Shown here: positions 39,514-52,200 of the stretch, piece after piece
Position numbering within the stretch: position 1 is the first letter of the stretch
How the letters are laid out: each line of letters starts with the position of its first letter
DNA from: Histomonas meleagridis
Taxonomy: Eukaryota; Parabasalia; Tritrichomonadida; Dientamoebidae
DNA: 64,000 nt
Reading direction: 5' to 3'
Assembly (NCBI GenBank): GCA_020186115.1
Contig: WSYJ01000086.1
Coordinates: 248,001-312,000, forward strand
The notes under the pieces: model-generated
What the model was told of the DNA's origin: nothing
Seen by the model: only the letters and a program-made list of their open reading frames with translations
Database searches by the model: none
Translations under genes and position numbers: made by a program

Positions 39514-39666
39514 TTACCAAAGGTATGATGGAATTTCAAGTCCATGATGATGTGGAGGTGGATGATGAGGTGGCTGTGGGCCAGGGCCAGGTGGATGATG
39601 TGGAGGTGGAGGATCAGGGAAGAACATTGTAAAAAATGAAGTGATCTTTTTTTCCTTCTCTGACAT
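39514..39666 (-). CDS. His/Pro-rich protein, one-repeat copy
   Basis: 50 residues from the ATG at 39666. It has the same head (MSEKEKKITSFFTMFFPD) and end (GLEIPSYLW) as the 38600 gene but only one PPPPHHPPGPGPQ unit. Identity is near complete from a few bases after the stop (CCAATGGAG) to a few bases before the ATG (CTCAATTAT). It disappears abruptly on both sides. The duplicated block is thus almost exactly the coding sequence. Whether it is expressed is unknown. Confidence 0.5.
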   Translation of the reverse strand: MSEKEKKITSFFTMFFPDPPPPHHPPGPGPQPPHHPPPHHHGLEIPSYLW

Positions 39667-40605
39667 CTCAATTATTTCTATTCTGTCTCAGAAAAGTTTT
39701 TGACGATAATTGAATTCAATTACCTGTTTTGTTCTCAATTATATGATGATACAGTTATCATCGGAACAGTAATGCTGGATGTATTATACTGATAATACAC
39801 ATATAAATATTATGAAATGTAAGTACATAATATACGATATTATGTTTTATTTGTTTTTTATAATTTACTGTATCAATTTAAATTGAATAAATATTAGAGT
39901 ATTACAAAAAAAGTTTTAACTTGAATTTCTACTAGCACTTCCAAATCCATGATTGAATGGTATATATAAATAAATCCTCAACGAATATTAGAAGTATGAT
40001 AATATCGAACAAAAAAATTGAATCTTCATTTTATCATCCAATATACATGACCCACCTATACACAGCACATCGTTAGTATATGTCACACATTGTTACAAAA
40101 ATGAGCTAAATTATAGTGTGAACAACCGAAAATAGTAAGCTTTTTTCTGAATCAGATATAACCAAATTATCAGATTTTTACAATGGCAACCACAACAGGG
40201 TGATGTTTAATACTAATATTCAAATTTTTTTGAATTGTGCAACTTACCTTATCAATGAATGATGATCGGCGGGAAAAATTATACATTCAAATTTTCTGTA
40301 CTTTATTTATTATACATCATTCTTCCAGAATTCTGCTGGAACAAATAATATATAAGCAATTTTTTTGAATAAGAACCATAAAAATGATTACATGTAAAAC
40401 TATTTTACTTGATTAAAACATATTTTTGCAAATGGATAAAATTTGATTTCAAGATTAAACTCAAAAAATAAAATATTTTCATTTACATAGAAATTGCTTA
40501 TGTTCTTGAAACGTAGTTATAAATATTTTTATTATCTTTTAAAAATTATTATAAAATTATTCTATATATTATTTTACTTATCTAAAACACGCATATATTT
40601 TATAT
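39667..40605. other. 940-bp AT-rich region, nothing recognised
   Basis: No ORF with recognisable features, no RNA gene and no strong repeat were seen. The plus frame at 40494-40685 overlaps the end of the TOG gene and is a shadow. Confidence 0.5.
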
Positions 40606-43600
40606 TTAATTTTTACCATTTAACATTTCCAATGTTTTCCCATCCAATTTTTCATTCACATCCTTTTTTCCAAACTCATTTTTGAATTTGTTTCCTATTT
40701 CGCCCAAAAATTTCGACACAATTTTCAATACTTTATTTTTCATTTCCATTTGCATCGAATTTTTTACAATTAATTCATCAATGACATTAACAACCTCAAT
40801 AACCTCATCAAAGTCCGAATTCTTTGATGTCATTTCTATACAATTCTCAAAGTATCTCAAAACATTTTTATATATTCCATCATTCACATTATCACAATCA
40901 CAAAAAATCCGAACAATCACATTAAAAGATATAACTCTAAAGTCATCGATTAGTTTGATGACAATAGCATTAAGTACTTGAACAAGAACTTGTTCATTAG
41001 GCTGTGTTTGAGACATTGAATTGCAAGTAACAATATCGAAAATGACTTGTTCAACGTACTCATTACGCATTTTATTATGTGCTTCACTTTCGCCGAGAAT
41101 TGTCAGCATGCAAAACGCGGCATATTTGCATACGCGAGTTGGCAATGGAGTAAGCGAAAGTTGTATATGAAGAGTTCGGATGAGTGCCACTAAGAGAGTA
41201 TCGATGTGCGGCTTAAAAACATTAATGTCATTCTTAAGTTGATTCGAAATTAATTTTAGTGGCTGAAGAAGCAAATGGATATCGTTATTTAGAAGATCAC
41301 TAATCCATTTGTACATTTGGATTTGTGGCGACTCAATAATTTGGTCAATAATTGGATTCATTTTAGATTTCGATTTTGTGGATTTAGGTTGAAGTGGTGT
41401 TAATACTTGATTTTGTTGTGGTGGTGAAGGCGCTGGTATATTAGAAGATTGTCTTCTATTTGAAGGATTAGCTAAAGGAGGAAGTGCTTTTGAATTTTTA
41501 TTTTGAGGTGAGGAGTACTTTTCGAGTAACGCATTGAATTTTGTGCATACATCAAAAAGTGCCTTGTTCTTTTGTTTATCGTCTGAGGCAAAAACCGTTA
41601 ATTTATTTGTTATTTTTTTCAATTCGTCAAAATGCTTTGAAACTTCAACGCTTGGCATAATTTTAGTTAACATTTCATACGTCGAAATTATTATATAAAT
41701 CGAATTTGTTTTCGACAAAATTTTTGTTAAAACAGTTAATAAATCATTAGGAATTGAAACTTTAATAAATTGTAAACAAATTTGTTTCCATTCATCTTTA
41801 TTTCTACCAGAACATTCGAAAATTGTTGGTAATATTATACATAATTCGAAATCAGATAAATTTCTTTTTTTGTTTTGTAATTCATTTAGTATCGTATTCA
41901 AGAACATAATCATTAAATTAAATTCTTCTTTAGTTTTAAATTGTAATATTTGAAAAGAACACCAAAAAAATATCAAATCCAAAACAAAATAAAAATGTAA
42001 AAAGTCACTTTTCGATAAATCAGTGAATTTTTCGTAATTTTTTGAAATTATTTTCATATCATTTGAAATTAATTCATTTGAATTATTAAAGTAAATATCC
42101 AAATTCTTCTTAAGTATTTCTTTAAATGTATCGATTTTCACCTCCGAATTTATAATATTTAACGATATAAACGGATCAATATTTTCTTCTCTTTTATCTT
42201 TTTCACTTTGTTGTGGTATCACTTTTAAGAATGTATCATTTTTTATAAACAAAGAAAGTCTCGAAAGTAACAAATTCTTTTGTGCAGGCGGAAATTGTTC
42301 TGCTTCTTTTTGTATTGTTTCTTTTGCGCCATTTAATAACATAAATTTTTCTATTAATGATTTCCCTGATTCTTTATACGTATCTGATTTATCAATTAAG
42401 AAATTGATTATTAACGAAGTGAATTTTGTTATATTCATTTCGAACTTCAAATTATTTAATAAATTTATTGCTGCTTTCTTTCCATCGATGTTCAATTTAC
42501 TAAACGCTTGAATTAATACATCGGATACAAATGTCGGATGAATCGAATCTAATTGTATTAATACATTTATTGTCGCTGAAGGAATACCTTTTTGCGTGAA
42601 ATTTAATAGCAAACATGTGTCGACTAAGAAATCATTTGATATGTTTAATATTTCTTCTTTTTTAATGAGCTTAAAACATAATCCAATTAAATGCGTAATA
42701 GATAATACAATTGATGCATTAGAATCTTTAAACCATTGACGAAGCTTCTGAAATAATTCGGTAAATTCTGTCGATGATACTGTCGATGGACCAATCTTCT
42801 CGAGTTGTTTGTTTAATATGACTTCGATTTCATCGAGCGCTTTACGTACTTCAAAATTCGATGTCGTTTTTGTTAATGGTATAATTAATCGATTTGGAAT
42901 TAATGATTTACTATCGTTCATTATGTTGTTGTTTATAAATGGCTTTTGTGGTGTCATTGGCCTGTTTCGTGCAATTGGTATCTCGGAACGTATTCGAGAT
43001 GTTTTACTTTCTGTAGTTTGTTGAATTGTTATTTTTGATGGCGAATTTTTCCTTATTGCTTTAGTTTTATTGTTATTACTATTTTCATTGTTGTTGTTAA
43101 GTATATCTAAACAATCATTAGATATCTTACGTATGACTGAATCATTATGCCCTGAAAGGATTTTGATTTGTGATATTAATTCATTGACGTTTAATGACGT
43201 GTCAAGTTTTTTGTATTTGGTTAAATAATGTTGGAAATATAATGAGATATGTAATGGTAACGCAGGATTTTTGGCTGTGATTTGTGTATATAATATTTGG
43301 AATACATTTTGCGGTGAATTAATTTCTGTTAACAAGTCAAGAATTTCAAAAATTAATAATTCGAATTTCTTTTCTGTTATATTATCTAAAGAGAATTGCG
43401 TTGCATATGTTATAGTTTCATTATTAATTGATTCTTTATCATATTTTATAAAGTATATAAGTAATTGCATAAGTTTCGTCATGACTTTTGGTGTAAATAA
43501 TTTCCCAGTAAAATATGAACATAACCAAATAATTATTACATAATTTTGTATTGGATTTTGTTCAAATTGCTTCTTTAATGAATCTAAGCCTTTTGTAACA

Positions 43601-44925
43601 GATGCCCATTGTCCTGATATTAATAATTGATATGTATTAGGATCAATCCAGTTTTCAAATAATGTCTTTGTATTTAAGATTGTAGTATGTCTTCTAATAT
43701 TTCTTCGATTAATATCAGGTGATCTAGCTCGAGCTGTCACTTTTGGCCTATCGTCTTGAGGGGGTTCGTTTGAGTTGTTAACGGTCGCTTCCGCCTTCAA
43801 ATTGAATTTTGAAAGTGTATTCGAAGCTAATTCTCGAATTGATGAATTAGGATCTGAAGTTAAAGTGTTAAGTGCATCAATTATTGGCTGAGAAATCGGC
43901 GTGACTTGGCAACGATTTATAAATAAAATACTTTCTTCTTTTAAACGTATTGATGTCGAATTCATCATTTTTAATAAATGTTCAACAAATGGTGGTTCAT
44001 ATGGTGATGCAACAACATTAAGTGCAACAGAATCAAATGCACTTTGTAATATCTTTTGGCGACTTTGACGCTTTTGTGATAATGCATTAATGATTGGTGT
44101 AATGTATTCTCGTAATTTCCGCATAAGTTGATTCTTGAAGACGATAGCGAGTTTTTCAATGATTTGAATGGCGACCGTTTCGCATTGAACGTTTTTCTCT
44201 GTTGTTGCTGGAACAAGAAAGTTATGCTCAATGAATTGAAGTTGTGAATTCTCATTGATTGACGAAAGGAGTTCTTCATAGCCGGATTTACGATCTTTCC
44301 AATTAGGGTTATTTAAAAGATCAACCCAACGTGGCTTGAAATCTGTTTTAGGACGAGGTGAAAGAGTTTTGGGAGTGGAAGCTGTGTCTAGGTCAGAACC
44401 AGAAACTAATTTCGCAGATGCAATGACAGAAGAAACTTCATTTCGTATTTGTGGATCATCACAGTTCTGTAGAGGTTTGATGCTGTCAATAATATATGAT
44501 ATATATTCAGAGTCTTTGGATGTAAGAGTGGCTAGATGAGAAACAATTATTGAAAATACAATTTTGATGAACTCATCGGATTTGGATTCAATGTCAGTAA
44601 ATAATTGTTCAACAATAGTTTGACGCTCTTTTTGAAGACATTGGATCATGAAATTTTTTGAAACATCAGATGTTTGAGGATTTGTAAGTAAGCCTTTTTG
44701 AAGTATAGTGTTAGAAATTTTAACTATGATGGCTGTCGGTGGTGAAAATTTTAAATATTTTTCACATATTAATAATGCAGTTCTTTGACAATTTGAATTT
44801 TCATCAGCTAAATAATTTGGTAATTCTGCCGATAGCTGATCTAAAAGTTCTGGGGATGGATCAGACATTAGTTGAAGAATATCTTCATATGCTTTGAGAC
44901 GTGTTTTCCAATCGTCATTTTCCAT
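40606..44925 (-). CDS. TOG-domain microtubule protein (XMAP215/CKAP5 family)
   Basis: About 1439 residues; the first Met is preceded by a TTG, so the second codon (ATG) is taken as start. The first TOG array begins DDWKTRLKAYEDILQLM. A second begins WVDLLNNPNWKDRKSGYEEL near residue 197. Their Trp/Arg intra-HEAT loops are typical of XMAP215/Stu2/MOR1 polymerases. Further HEAT-rich blocks lie at about 445-600, 680-880 and 940-1140, separated by basic Ser/Pro/Asn linkers (ARARSPDINRRNIRRH; near 1150-1220) suited to lattice binding. A carboxyl-terminal helical domain starts near 1240. It adds tubulin at microtubule plus ends, relevant to spindle, axostyle and flagella. CLASP is an alternative. 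The stop reads TAAA. Confidence 0.85.
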   Translation of the reverse strand: MENDDWKTRLKAYEDILQLMSDPSPELLDQLSAELPNYLADENSNCQRTALLICEKYLKFSPPTAIIVKISNTILQKGLLTNPQTSDVSKNFMIQCLQKERQTIVEQLFTDIESKSDEFIKIVFSIIVSHLATLTSKDSEYISYIIDSIKPLQNCDDPQIRNEVSSVIASAKLVSGSDLDTASTPKTLSPRPKTDFKPRWVDLLNNPNWKDRKSGYEELLSSINENSQLQFIEHNFLVPATTEKNVQCETVAIQIIEKLAIVFKNQLMRKLREYITPIINALSQKRQSRQKILQSAFDSVALNVVASPYEPPFVEHLLKMMNSTSIRLKEESILFINRCQVTPISQPIIDALNTLTSDPNSSIRELASNTLSKFNLKAEATVNNSNEPPQDDRPKVTARARSPDINRRNIRRHTTILNTKTLFENWIDPNTYQLLISGQWASVTKGLDSLKKQFEQNPIQNYVIIIWLCSYFTGKLFTPKVMTKLMQLLIYFIKYDKESINNETITYATQFSLDNITEKKFELLIFEILDLLTEINSPQNVFQILYTQITAKNPALPLHISLYFQHYLTKYKKLDTSLNVNELISQIKILSGHNDSVIRKISNDCLDILNNNNENSNNNKTKAIRKNSPSKITIQQTTESKTSRIRSEIPIARNRPMTPQKPFINNNIMNDSKSLIPNRLIIPLTKTTSNFEVRKALDEIEVILNKQLEKIGPSTVSSTEFTELFQKLRQWFKDSNASIVLSITHLIGLCFKLIKKEEILNISNDFLVDTCLLLNFTQKGIPSATINVLIQLDSIHPTFVSDVLIQAFSKLNIDGKKAAINLLNNLKFEMNITKFTSLIINFLIDKSDTYKESGKSLIEKFMLLNGAKETIQKEAEQFPPAQKNLLLSRLSLFIKNDTFLKVIPQQSEKDKREENIDPFISLNIINSEVKIDTFKEILKKNLDIYFNNSNELISNDMKIISKNYEKFTDLSKSDFLHFYFVLDLIFFWCSFQILQFKTKEEFNLMIMFLNTILNELQNKKRNLSDFELCIILPTIFECSGRNKDEWKQICLQFIKVSIPNDLLTVLTKILSKTNSIYIIISTYEMLTKIMPSVEVSKHFDELKKITNKLTVFASDDKQKNKALFDVCTKFNALLEKYSSPQNKNSKALPPLANPSNRRQSSNIPAPSPPQQNQVLTPLQPKSTKSKSKMNPIIDQIIESPQIQMYKWISDLLNNDIHLLLQPLKLISNQLKNDINVFKPHIDTLLVALIRTLHIQLSLTPLPTRVCKYAAFCMLTILGESEAHNKMRNEYVEQVIFDIVTCNSMSQTQPNEQVLVQVLNAIVIKLIDDFRVISFNVIVRIFCDCDNVNDGIYKNVLRYFENCIEMTSKNSDFDEVIEVVNVIDELIVKNSMQMEMKNKVLKIVSKFLGEIGNKFKNEFGKKDVNEKLDGKTLEMLNGKN

Positions 44926-44930
44926 CAAAA

Positions 44931-45763
44931 AAATAGACGTTTAAAAGAAGAACGTTTATTAATTTTATCATTGCAATAGTGTAATTCCACAGCTTAAATT
45001 TCAATTTCAATCCTATAAGAGGATGCTGAATAAACGATTATTTAATGCATCAAATAAGTATTGATTATCTGATTAATTATAAAACAATCTTTGATAATTT
45101 TTTAAAGTTTTTATCTCTCAATTAATATATTTTGAGTGTGTATGTATAAGAGAAAACAGTATACATGATAATACTATTTGATATTGCGCTTATAAATGAA
45201 TATTTGAAAACCAGAAAACGTTTATTTTTTACGGTTTTTTTATAAACGTTCTCATCACATCCCGCTTTTTTAATTCGTATTTCAATGTTGAGAAATTTAT
45301 CAATCACACAAGCATTTATAGGTAATTTTTATATCTCAACATATGCTTTCAAATATTATCTAAAATATGAAAAATTTTATATTTACAAATCATGTACAAC
45401 CTTTTAAATAGATTTTTTGTAAGTCATCTTATTTGGCTTAATAGTTTCTTAAAAATTTACTTTTTTAACAAAGGCTACTTAATTTTTAATGATTCATATT
45501 TTCATAAGTTACATAACTTTTATTCTAATAAAAGTTTTATTTATCAAAAATTACTTATTTATTTCAAGCAATTGAACAAATATTTTTCTTCTTTCTTTTC
45601 ATTTTTGTTCCTAATTTTTATCTCTTTACTAAATAATTTAAATTTATATTCTTTTATATTTTCTTTGATTTTTATATTTTTGATCAAAGTAATTTATTTT
45701 TCATCAATATTTATACCAAAAAATCACCTGATAAAAGAAAAAACAAATATTAAATTTATTTTA
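44931..45763. other. Intergenic region
   Basis: No supported gene. The upstream Phe/Ile/Leu-rich extension of the BspA frame (45392-45763) has the composition of translated AT-rich DNA and precedes a better signal peptide, so it is treated as non-coding. Confidence 0.5.
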
Positions 45764-47433
45764 ATGATATTTGTTTTCTTTTTTTCTTGTGCGATACAAA
45801 CATTTAATGAAGAAACTTTCACATTAACTATAACAGATTCAAGTGAATTTACAAATGATTATCAAAGTAATACAAAGTATCTTGTCATTTCAAATGGAAT
45901 AACTGAAATTCCAGAGAAAGCTTTTTTTCAATGGATGTCATTGACTACTGCTTCGATTGCTGACTCAGTCACTATAATTGAATCTAATGCATTTCAATAT
46001 TGTGTTAGTTTAGAAGAAGTTTCATTTGGAGAAGGCATAACAAATCTTGGATCATATGCATTTCAATATTGTACTTCACTAAAAAATTTAACAATTAAAA
46101 GTCCTCTTACAACAGTTGAGTCAAATGTATTCAATGGTTGTACTGGTCTTGAAACTGTAACTTTTGATGAAGGTGTTCAAGCAATTGGATCGCTGATGTT
46201 TCAAAATTGCGTTATGCTTAAATATGTTACAATTTCAAGTACAGTTTCAATATCAATAAATCCATTCATTTACTGTAGCAGTCTTCAATTCATAAAAGTT
46301 TCCAATGAAAATTCGCATCTCTCTAATTATGAAAATGATGGGGTTTTATATGATAAAGAAATTACAAAACTTATTGTTTATCCAATTGGAAATAACAGTG
46401 AAACATTCAAAACTGCTGATTCAGTAACTTCAATAGAATCAAATGCATTTTTCATGCACTGATTTATTATCAATTTCATTTGGAAGTAATGTAAATATTA
46501 TAAAAGATTCGGCATTCTCAAACTGTGCATTTACAAGTTTTATAATTCCAAACTCTGTTACAGATATTCAAACGGCGGTTTTTTCATATTGTACATAATT
46601 AGAAACAATTATCATTGGAGAAAATGTGAAATATACATCGGAGATTATGCGTTTTCAGGTTGTACTTCATTGAAATGTATTTATTTTTATGGCGAAACTT
46701 CTCCAATTGTTAAAGGCATATGCTTTAGTGATATATTTGCAACACTTGTTATGGTAAATAAATCATAACAAAATGAAACATTTGGAGAGTTAAACATAAC
46801 CAAAGAAATAATTGATGAATGTATACCTGCAACACTAACAAAGTAATTCATTTTCTAATTCAAATACATATACGAAGTCAAATACATATTCTAAATCAAA
46901 TATATTTGCACAAAGTTATTCAAGCACATATTTCTCATCTAAAATATTTACTGATCCATTTACATCTTACATAAATTTCACATATTCATTTTTTGTTACA
47001 CATATTTTATCATACACAAAGTCATTAAGTATTTATGCTTCATATTTAAATTCATTTATTATTACGAAAATCAATTCAACGTATGTATATATTCTAACGT
47101 CAGTTATATATTATGATTACACAGTTATAATTTATACAAAATATTTCACATTTTAATTTTGTTTATTAAAATAACGAAACATTTAATGAAGATAATACAT
47201 ATATTTATATTAGTGTTGGAGTTTTGATTGCAGTAATTATTAATGTTTCATTACTTGTTATAATAATAATTCGTATTAGAAACAATCGGAATAAAAGTGA
47301 AGAAGAACCGAATTATTATGAAGAAAACGAAAATGAAACAAATAATTTTTCAATTGAATATTCGGGAAACAGTATTGATGAAGATCCATTTGCAAAGGAT
47401 TTCAAAGAAGACAATTTAAATGTTCATATATAA
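45764..47433 (+). pseudogene. BspA-like leucine-rich-repeat surface protein, decayed
   Basis: An ATG at 45764 gives a good signal peptide (MIFVFFFSCAIQT). LRR_5/BspA repeats of about 23 residues follow, such as ITEIPEKAFFQWMSLTTASI and ITNLGSYAFQYCTSLKNLTI. The frame stops at 46462, but repeats continue in another frame (LLSISFGSNVNIIKDSAFSN, FTSFIIPNSVTDI) through more stops to about 46840. A Ser/Thr/Tyr-rich stalk, then a membrane helix and cytoplasmic tail in the open frame 47224-47433 (LIAVIINVSLLVIIIIRIRN, SGNSIDEDPFAKDF), complete the architecture. TvBspA-type proteins are surface adhesins. Several frameshifts and stops make this copy a pseudogene. The tail keeps a DPF motif. Confidence 0.85.
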
Positions 47434-47919
47434 ATCAAAAAGTTTTTAGTAAATAAAAGTATAAAATTAGGTTAATCGTTTTTATAAAATATTTTTTAAG
47501 AAATATTCTAAAAAATTTCATATTAACAAAAACATATAAAAAATTTTAATATTCATTTTAAAGCTTCCAAGAATAATAATAATGTGCATAATATAAATTT
47601 TTTTGTTTACCATCTAGATGATTTATCATGAGTTTGATTAAAATGTTAACAGATTTAATATACAATAAATAAATTTCATTTAAATTCTTTTTATTTGAAA
47701 CAGAGAATTTCAAATCATAATGTGGGAAACAAAGAAAAGATTAAGTAAATTTAATATTATATAATATTTCTCTTGCTAATTTAGCACAAACAAATCTAAA
47801 TAACTATAAATATTTTTATTGTTTCGCATATTAAAATCGAATCTCATTGAACACTTTTGTACAATATCCAAACAGAAGTAAAAACACTTTTATTAATACT
47901 TAAACAAAAACTATATCAT
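47434..47919. other. AT-rich spacer between convergent units
   Basis: No coding or structural signal was recognised. Confidence 0.5.
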
Positions 47920-49128
47920 TCACGCCTTCATTTTCATTTCGCATGACTTCGATCTATTTAAAGGCGGCAACTTTGTCTTTGGTGGGGGCGAAGGTGTATT
48001 TGTTCTTTGAACGCTAAACATTTTATCAGATTTTGATAATTTGTTCACTGGTTCAGAAGGCCTTGGAACATGCAATTTCGTCTTCGTGTTTCTCTTCGAT
48101 TGAAGCTCAAAGAGCTTAACGTTCAACGACAATGCGTTGTTTGCCATCATCTCCTGCTCCTCGACAGGCTGGCATCTTTTGGTGTTAGCCTCTGAGCGAG
48201 GGATTTGTTCGAGGGGAGGAAGGGAGAACAGCTGAAGTTGCAAGGTTGGCTTGACAAAGATTAAGCCACATCGATTTCCGAGAGAATCAGCATAATTACT
48301 ACAAGAAAAAACAGTATGAAGTAAATCACCACCAAATTTGGTGACACCTGGTTGGACACATTGATGGGCTCGGATGATTTTTGTCATATTGAGATTATTG
48401 AGAAAATCAGTAAGGGCTTTAACACCAAACTGAACACCTAGACCACGACTAGAAATGTTGTAGCCTTGCGTGTCATAGCTTGGATCGCTCCAGACAAAAT
48501 CACAGACATATTCAACATCATATTCTGACAATGGACGCTTAATTTTCTCAATTTGGCTTAGGCTGGTAAGTGATGGTGATATGCCACCATGAACACAGAA
48601 TATTTCATTGTTTATAATGGCAACAAGTGGGAGATATTGGAATGTATCATTAAAAACCTCAAATAATGCTTTTGATTTGTACTGATTTTTGACTTCATCT
48701 AAAAATCCATATGATGTATTCATTGAATAGAACTCGTGATTTCCACGTAAGACATAAACATAATTTGGATACTTACACATTAGAGCAAATAAAAGAGTTA
48801 CAACTTCAACACTATACTCTCCTCTATCTACATAATCTCCAAGAAATAAAAGTCTTGATCGTGGAGGAGGAAGAGCATGGACCAAAATTCTAATTAAATC
48901 AAAAATGTTTCCATGGATATCTCCAATTACATATATTGGCGCCTGAACATGCATTACAATTGGAGTTTCTACGAGTTGTTCTTTTGCTTGTTCACAAAGT
49001 TTTGTAATTAAGTCTGCATCAAAAGTTGGAATAGGAATCGAACGTCCTATCTCGCCGCATTGAGAAATGTCAATGTCCAATATATGTTGGTAAGCAATTA
49101 ATACTTGTTCAGCTGGTTTAAGAATCAT
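47920..49128 (-). CDS. PPP-family Ser/Thr protein phosphatase with basic C-terminal extension
   Basis: 402 residues from the ATG at 49128. The catalytic core (about 30-310) has GDIHGN (69-74), GDYVDRG (97-103), RGNHE (128-132), VHGGISP (His180) and RAHQ: all metal- and phosphate-binding residues of PP1/PP2A-type enzymes. GFLDEVKNQY replaces the usual GFYDECKRRY, so it is a divergent PP1-like form. The last 90 residues are basic, Ser/Pro/Lys-rich (RTNTPSPPPKTKLPPLNRSK), probably a targeting or regulatory tail. It is divergent from the 49285 gene with 156 bp between starts. The stop is TGA. Confidence 0.95.
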   Translation of the reverse strand: MILKPAEQVLIAYQHILDIDISQCGEIGRSIPIPTFDADLITKLCEQAKEQLVETPIVMHVQAPIYVIGDIHGNIFDLIRILVHALPPPRSRLLFLGDYVDRGEYSVEVVTLLFALMCKYPNYVYVLRGNHEFYSMNTSYGFLDEVKNQYKSKALFEVFNDTFQYLPLVAIINNEIFCVHGGISPSLTSLSQIEKIKRPLSEYDVEYVCDFVWSDPSYDTQGYNISSRGLGVQFGVKALTDFLNNLNMTKIIRAHQCVQPGVTKFGGDLLHTVFSCSNYADSLGNRCGLIFVKPTLQLQLFSLPPLEQIPRSEANTKRCQPVEEQEMMANNALSLNVKLFELQSKRNTKTKLHVPRPSEPVNKLSKSDKMFSVQRTNTPSPPPKTKLPPLNRSKSCEMKMKA

Positions 49129-49284
49129 TTGCTTCCAACTTAAAGTTCTTTAGACATATACACACAGAAATTTTGTGTAATCAATTGAAAGGAAATTTTC
49201 AATTATTTCCATATTTTCAATAAACAAAATAATCATTTGGCGGTTCCAGCGTTTTGAATAGATAATCAAAAAGTTGCACCGGAA

Positions 49285-52200
49285 ATGGGAATAAAAAGCG
49301 ATGGTTTTGAAAAGGCAATTCAAGACGCAGTAAGCACTGGAAACACATCGGAAATTGAAGCCATTTTTGCTCAACTTACAAAGTTATTAAAAGTGAAAAA
49401 TTTTGATTTAAATAATAGTAATTTCATTCCTTCTTTATTACAAGCAATAATAAAACATGTTTTACCAGTGTGCCACCAAAACCTTAAGTTAAAACACTTA
49501 ACGGAATTATTTCTGAATCATTTATCATCTTTATTAATTGCTTTTTCTCCAAAATCATTATTTGAAACATACCAAAAGTTAACCAATGATTCTTACTTTG
49601 AAACCAGCTCTCTTTCTATACTTTTTAATTTTTTTGTTAATTGTTTATTAACTATTCCACCAAATGAACGGTCCGAATACATTGAAAACTTCTATTGTAT
49701 GCTTATTAGTTCACACCCAGAGTTACACGAAAGTCTTAGTGATGATATATGGATTTTATTTCGAGATGAATTATCAATTAATTCCATAATTTCAATCATA
49801 GAATTTTTAGTTGACTCACCGTTATCACATGCAGTTGTTTTAATGTGTTGTAAAGACTCCAAAGTCTTATTTCCGGTTGTTGTCAAGAAATCTAATCTTA
49901 AATTCCTCAAACAATTTCTTTCAATATATCCAAAAACTGAATTTTTTAATTTTGATATTGTATATATTCGTTTAATTGAGGCATTAAATTCATCTGATTC
50001 CAATCAAATTTCACTTTCGATTGAAATCATCAATTTAAATGTCAAACGAAATGAAACAAATTTATTTAATATCCAAGAAAACAAATTCAAAGAATTATTT
50101 GACATAATTACTAAACTTTGGACAACAAATTCGATAACTATTTCACATAAATCCGAAATTATTGACTTAATAGTTACATTAAATCATTATAATATCATAG
50201 AATTAAATGAATTAGAACGATTTTTAATATTTGACGTAACATTTCCATCGATAATTCAAGTCTCAATTATCAAGTTATGTTCGGTTTTTATTAACAACAA
50301 TAAAATTCCGAACAATTTTTTCGAATATATAACGCAAATTGCAATAGAAAAAGAACCGACGAAATATTTATCATTAATCAAATGTTTAATTAATTGTTTT
50401 AATAACTTATACTTAATGAATGAAATTAAAACGCAACAAATTTTATCATTGATATTAAATCCATTACCGAATTATTTTGTCGAACAAATACAAATAATAA
50501 AATTATTAAAAAGTATTAACTATAAATTATATAATATTAAGAACTTACCGATAAAAATTGAGAAAATAATTTTATCTTTTATAAAGGATAATCCTCATGA
50601 ATCAATTCTTGAAGAAATTTCTTTGTTAATTAATGAGTTTAATATTAATATATCAATTTCGAAACTTGATTGGTTTAAGAACTCGAATTTTTACATAAAA
50701 ATATTTAAGAATTTAAGTACAAAATTTATTATTGAACTTTTGGATTATAATTTAATTTCTTATTCTTCTTTCCCTATTGCATTAAAATTATTAACTAAAT
50801 CAAATGATGTTTTATTATATTCCGAAGAAATTTTTAATAAAATTTTACCAATAATTTTTAAATCAATAAAAATTTTAGGTTTCGATATTACGAATTCAAT
50901 GATAAGTTTGAAATCATTTAAACGATTAAAAGATTGGAAAAATTATAAATTAAAATTAGAGAAATTATTATTAATTGTAGATAATGAATTTAAGAAATCG
51001 ATTTTCGGAAAAATTATTAATTCATATTTAAAGTTATTAACAAAAATTATCATAAAAATTAATTTAAATGAAGATAATATAATTGGAATCATACAAATTA
51101 TTAATTATTTCGGTTCTGTTTTTACTAATTCTTGTTGTAAATTATTAATCGAATTAATAAAAATTAAAAATAATAATTTAATTATCGAAAACATTTTGAA
51201 CTTCTTTAAATTAGCATTCCAATATAAATATTCATTAATAATATGTAAAACAGCAATTTCAATAATACCGAAAAACAATTTATTTATCATAAAAAATTAT
51301 TTCGAAGTTGCTGCGAATTTTGATCGAGAAATATTAAAAGTTTTATATGAAATGAATGAAAATAAATTAGAAACTCCTTATAAAACATTTCTTGAACTTA
51401 AAGATGATAAAAATTATTTTGATTTATGTATTAACAAATTTAATTTTAATGAATGGATAATAAATGAAAATGATTTCGATTTTATTTCTACATTAAAAGA
51501 TATTAATATTACTCAAAATGAACTTGATGAAATACATCGAAAAGTTATTAATTTATATCCAAAATCATTTAATAATATTCGAAATGATTTAGAAACGAAA
51601 AATAATTTTAAATATATAATATCTAATGAAATAAAATTAAATCCACAAAATGAAATAACATTTAAAGAAGAAAAAGAAATTAAAAATAAAACGGAAAACT
51701 CAAAAATTAAAATTCCTTTTAATCCTTATAATAATGAAACAACTGAATTTGAACTTTTTACTTTTTTATGGTTTTCTAATCGTTTGTTATGTAATGATAA
51801 ATGGAAAGAAATCGAAGAATATGTATTAGCGAAATATCAAAACACTCGATTAGTTTCATCATTTTTTTCATATGGAAATCGAATGAGTTTAAATATTAAT
51901 CTCAAAAAATGGTCGAAACGAATAATCATTAAACGAAATGATTTCTATTCGTTAATAACGACGTCGATTTATTTCTCATATATTCGACAAGATTATAATA
52001 CATTAGATAAGAATATAATAAATTTAATTGATAAATGTTTTGTGGAATTAAGTATTGAGCCGAATGAAATTAGTTTAATTAAAGCATTAACAACTGAAAA
52101 AGGAATTCGTAAATTGTTAATTGAAATGATAATAAAAATCGATATAAAACGATTTAATGAATTTGTTCCTTATTATGATAATATTGAAGAAACATTAAAT

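Noticed and set aside
45392-45763. Multi-pass membrane extension of the BspA frame
   Set aside because: Composition of translated AT-rich DNA; a proper signal peptide begins at 45764.
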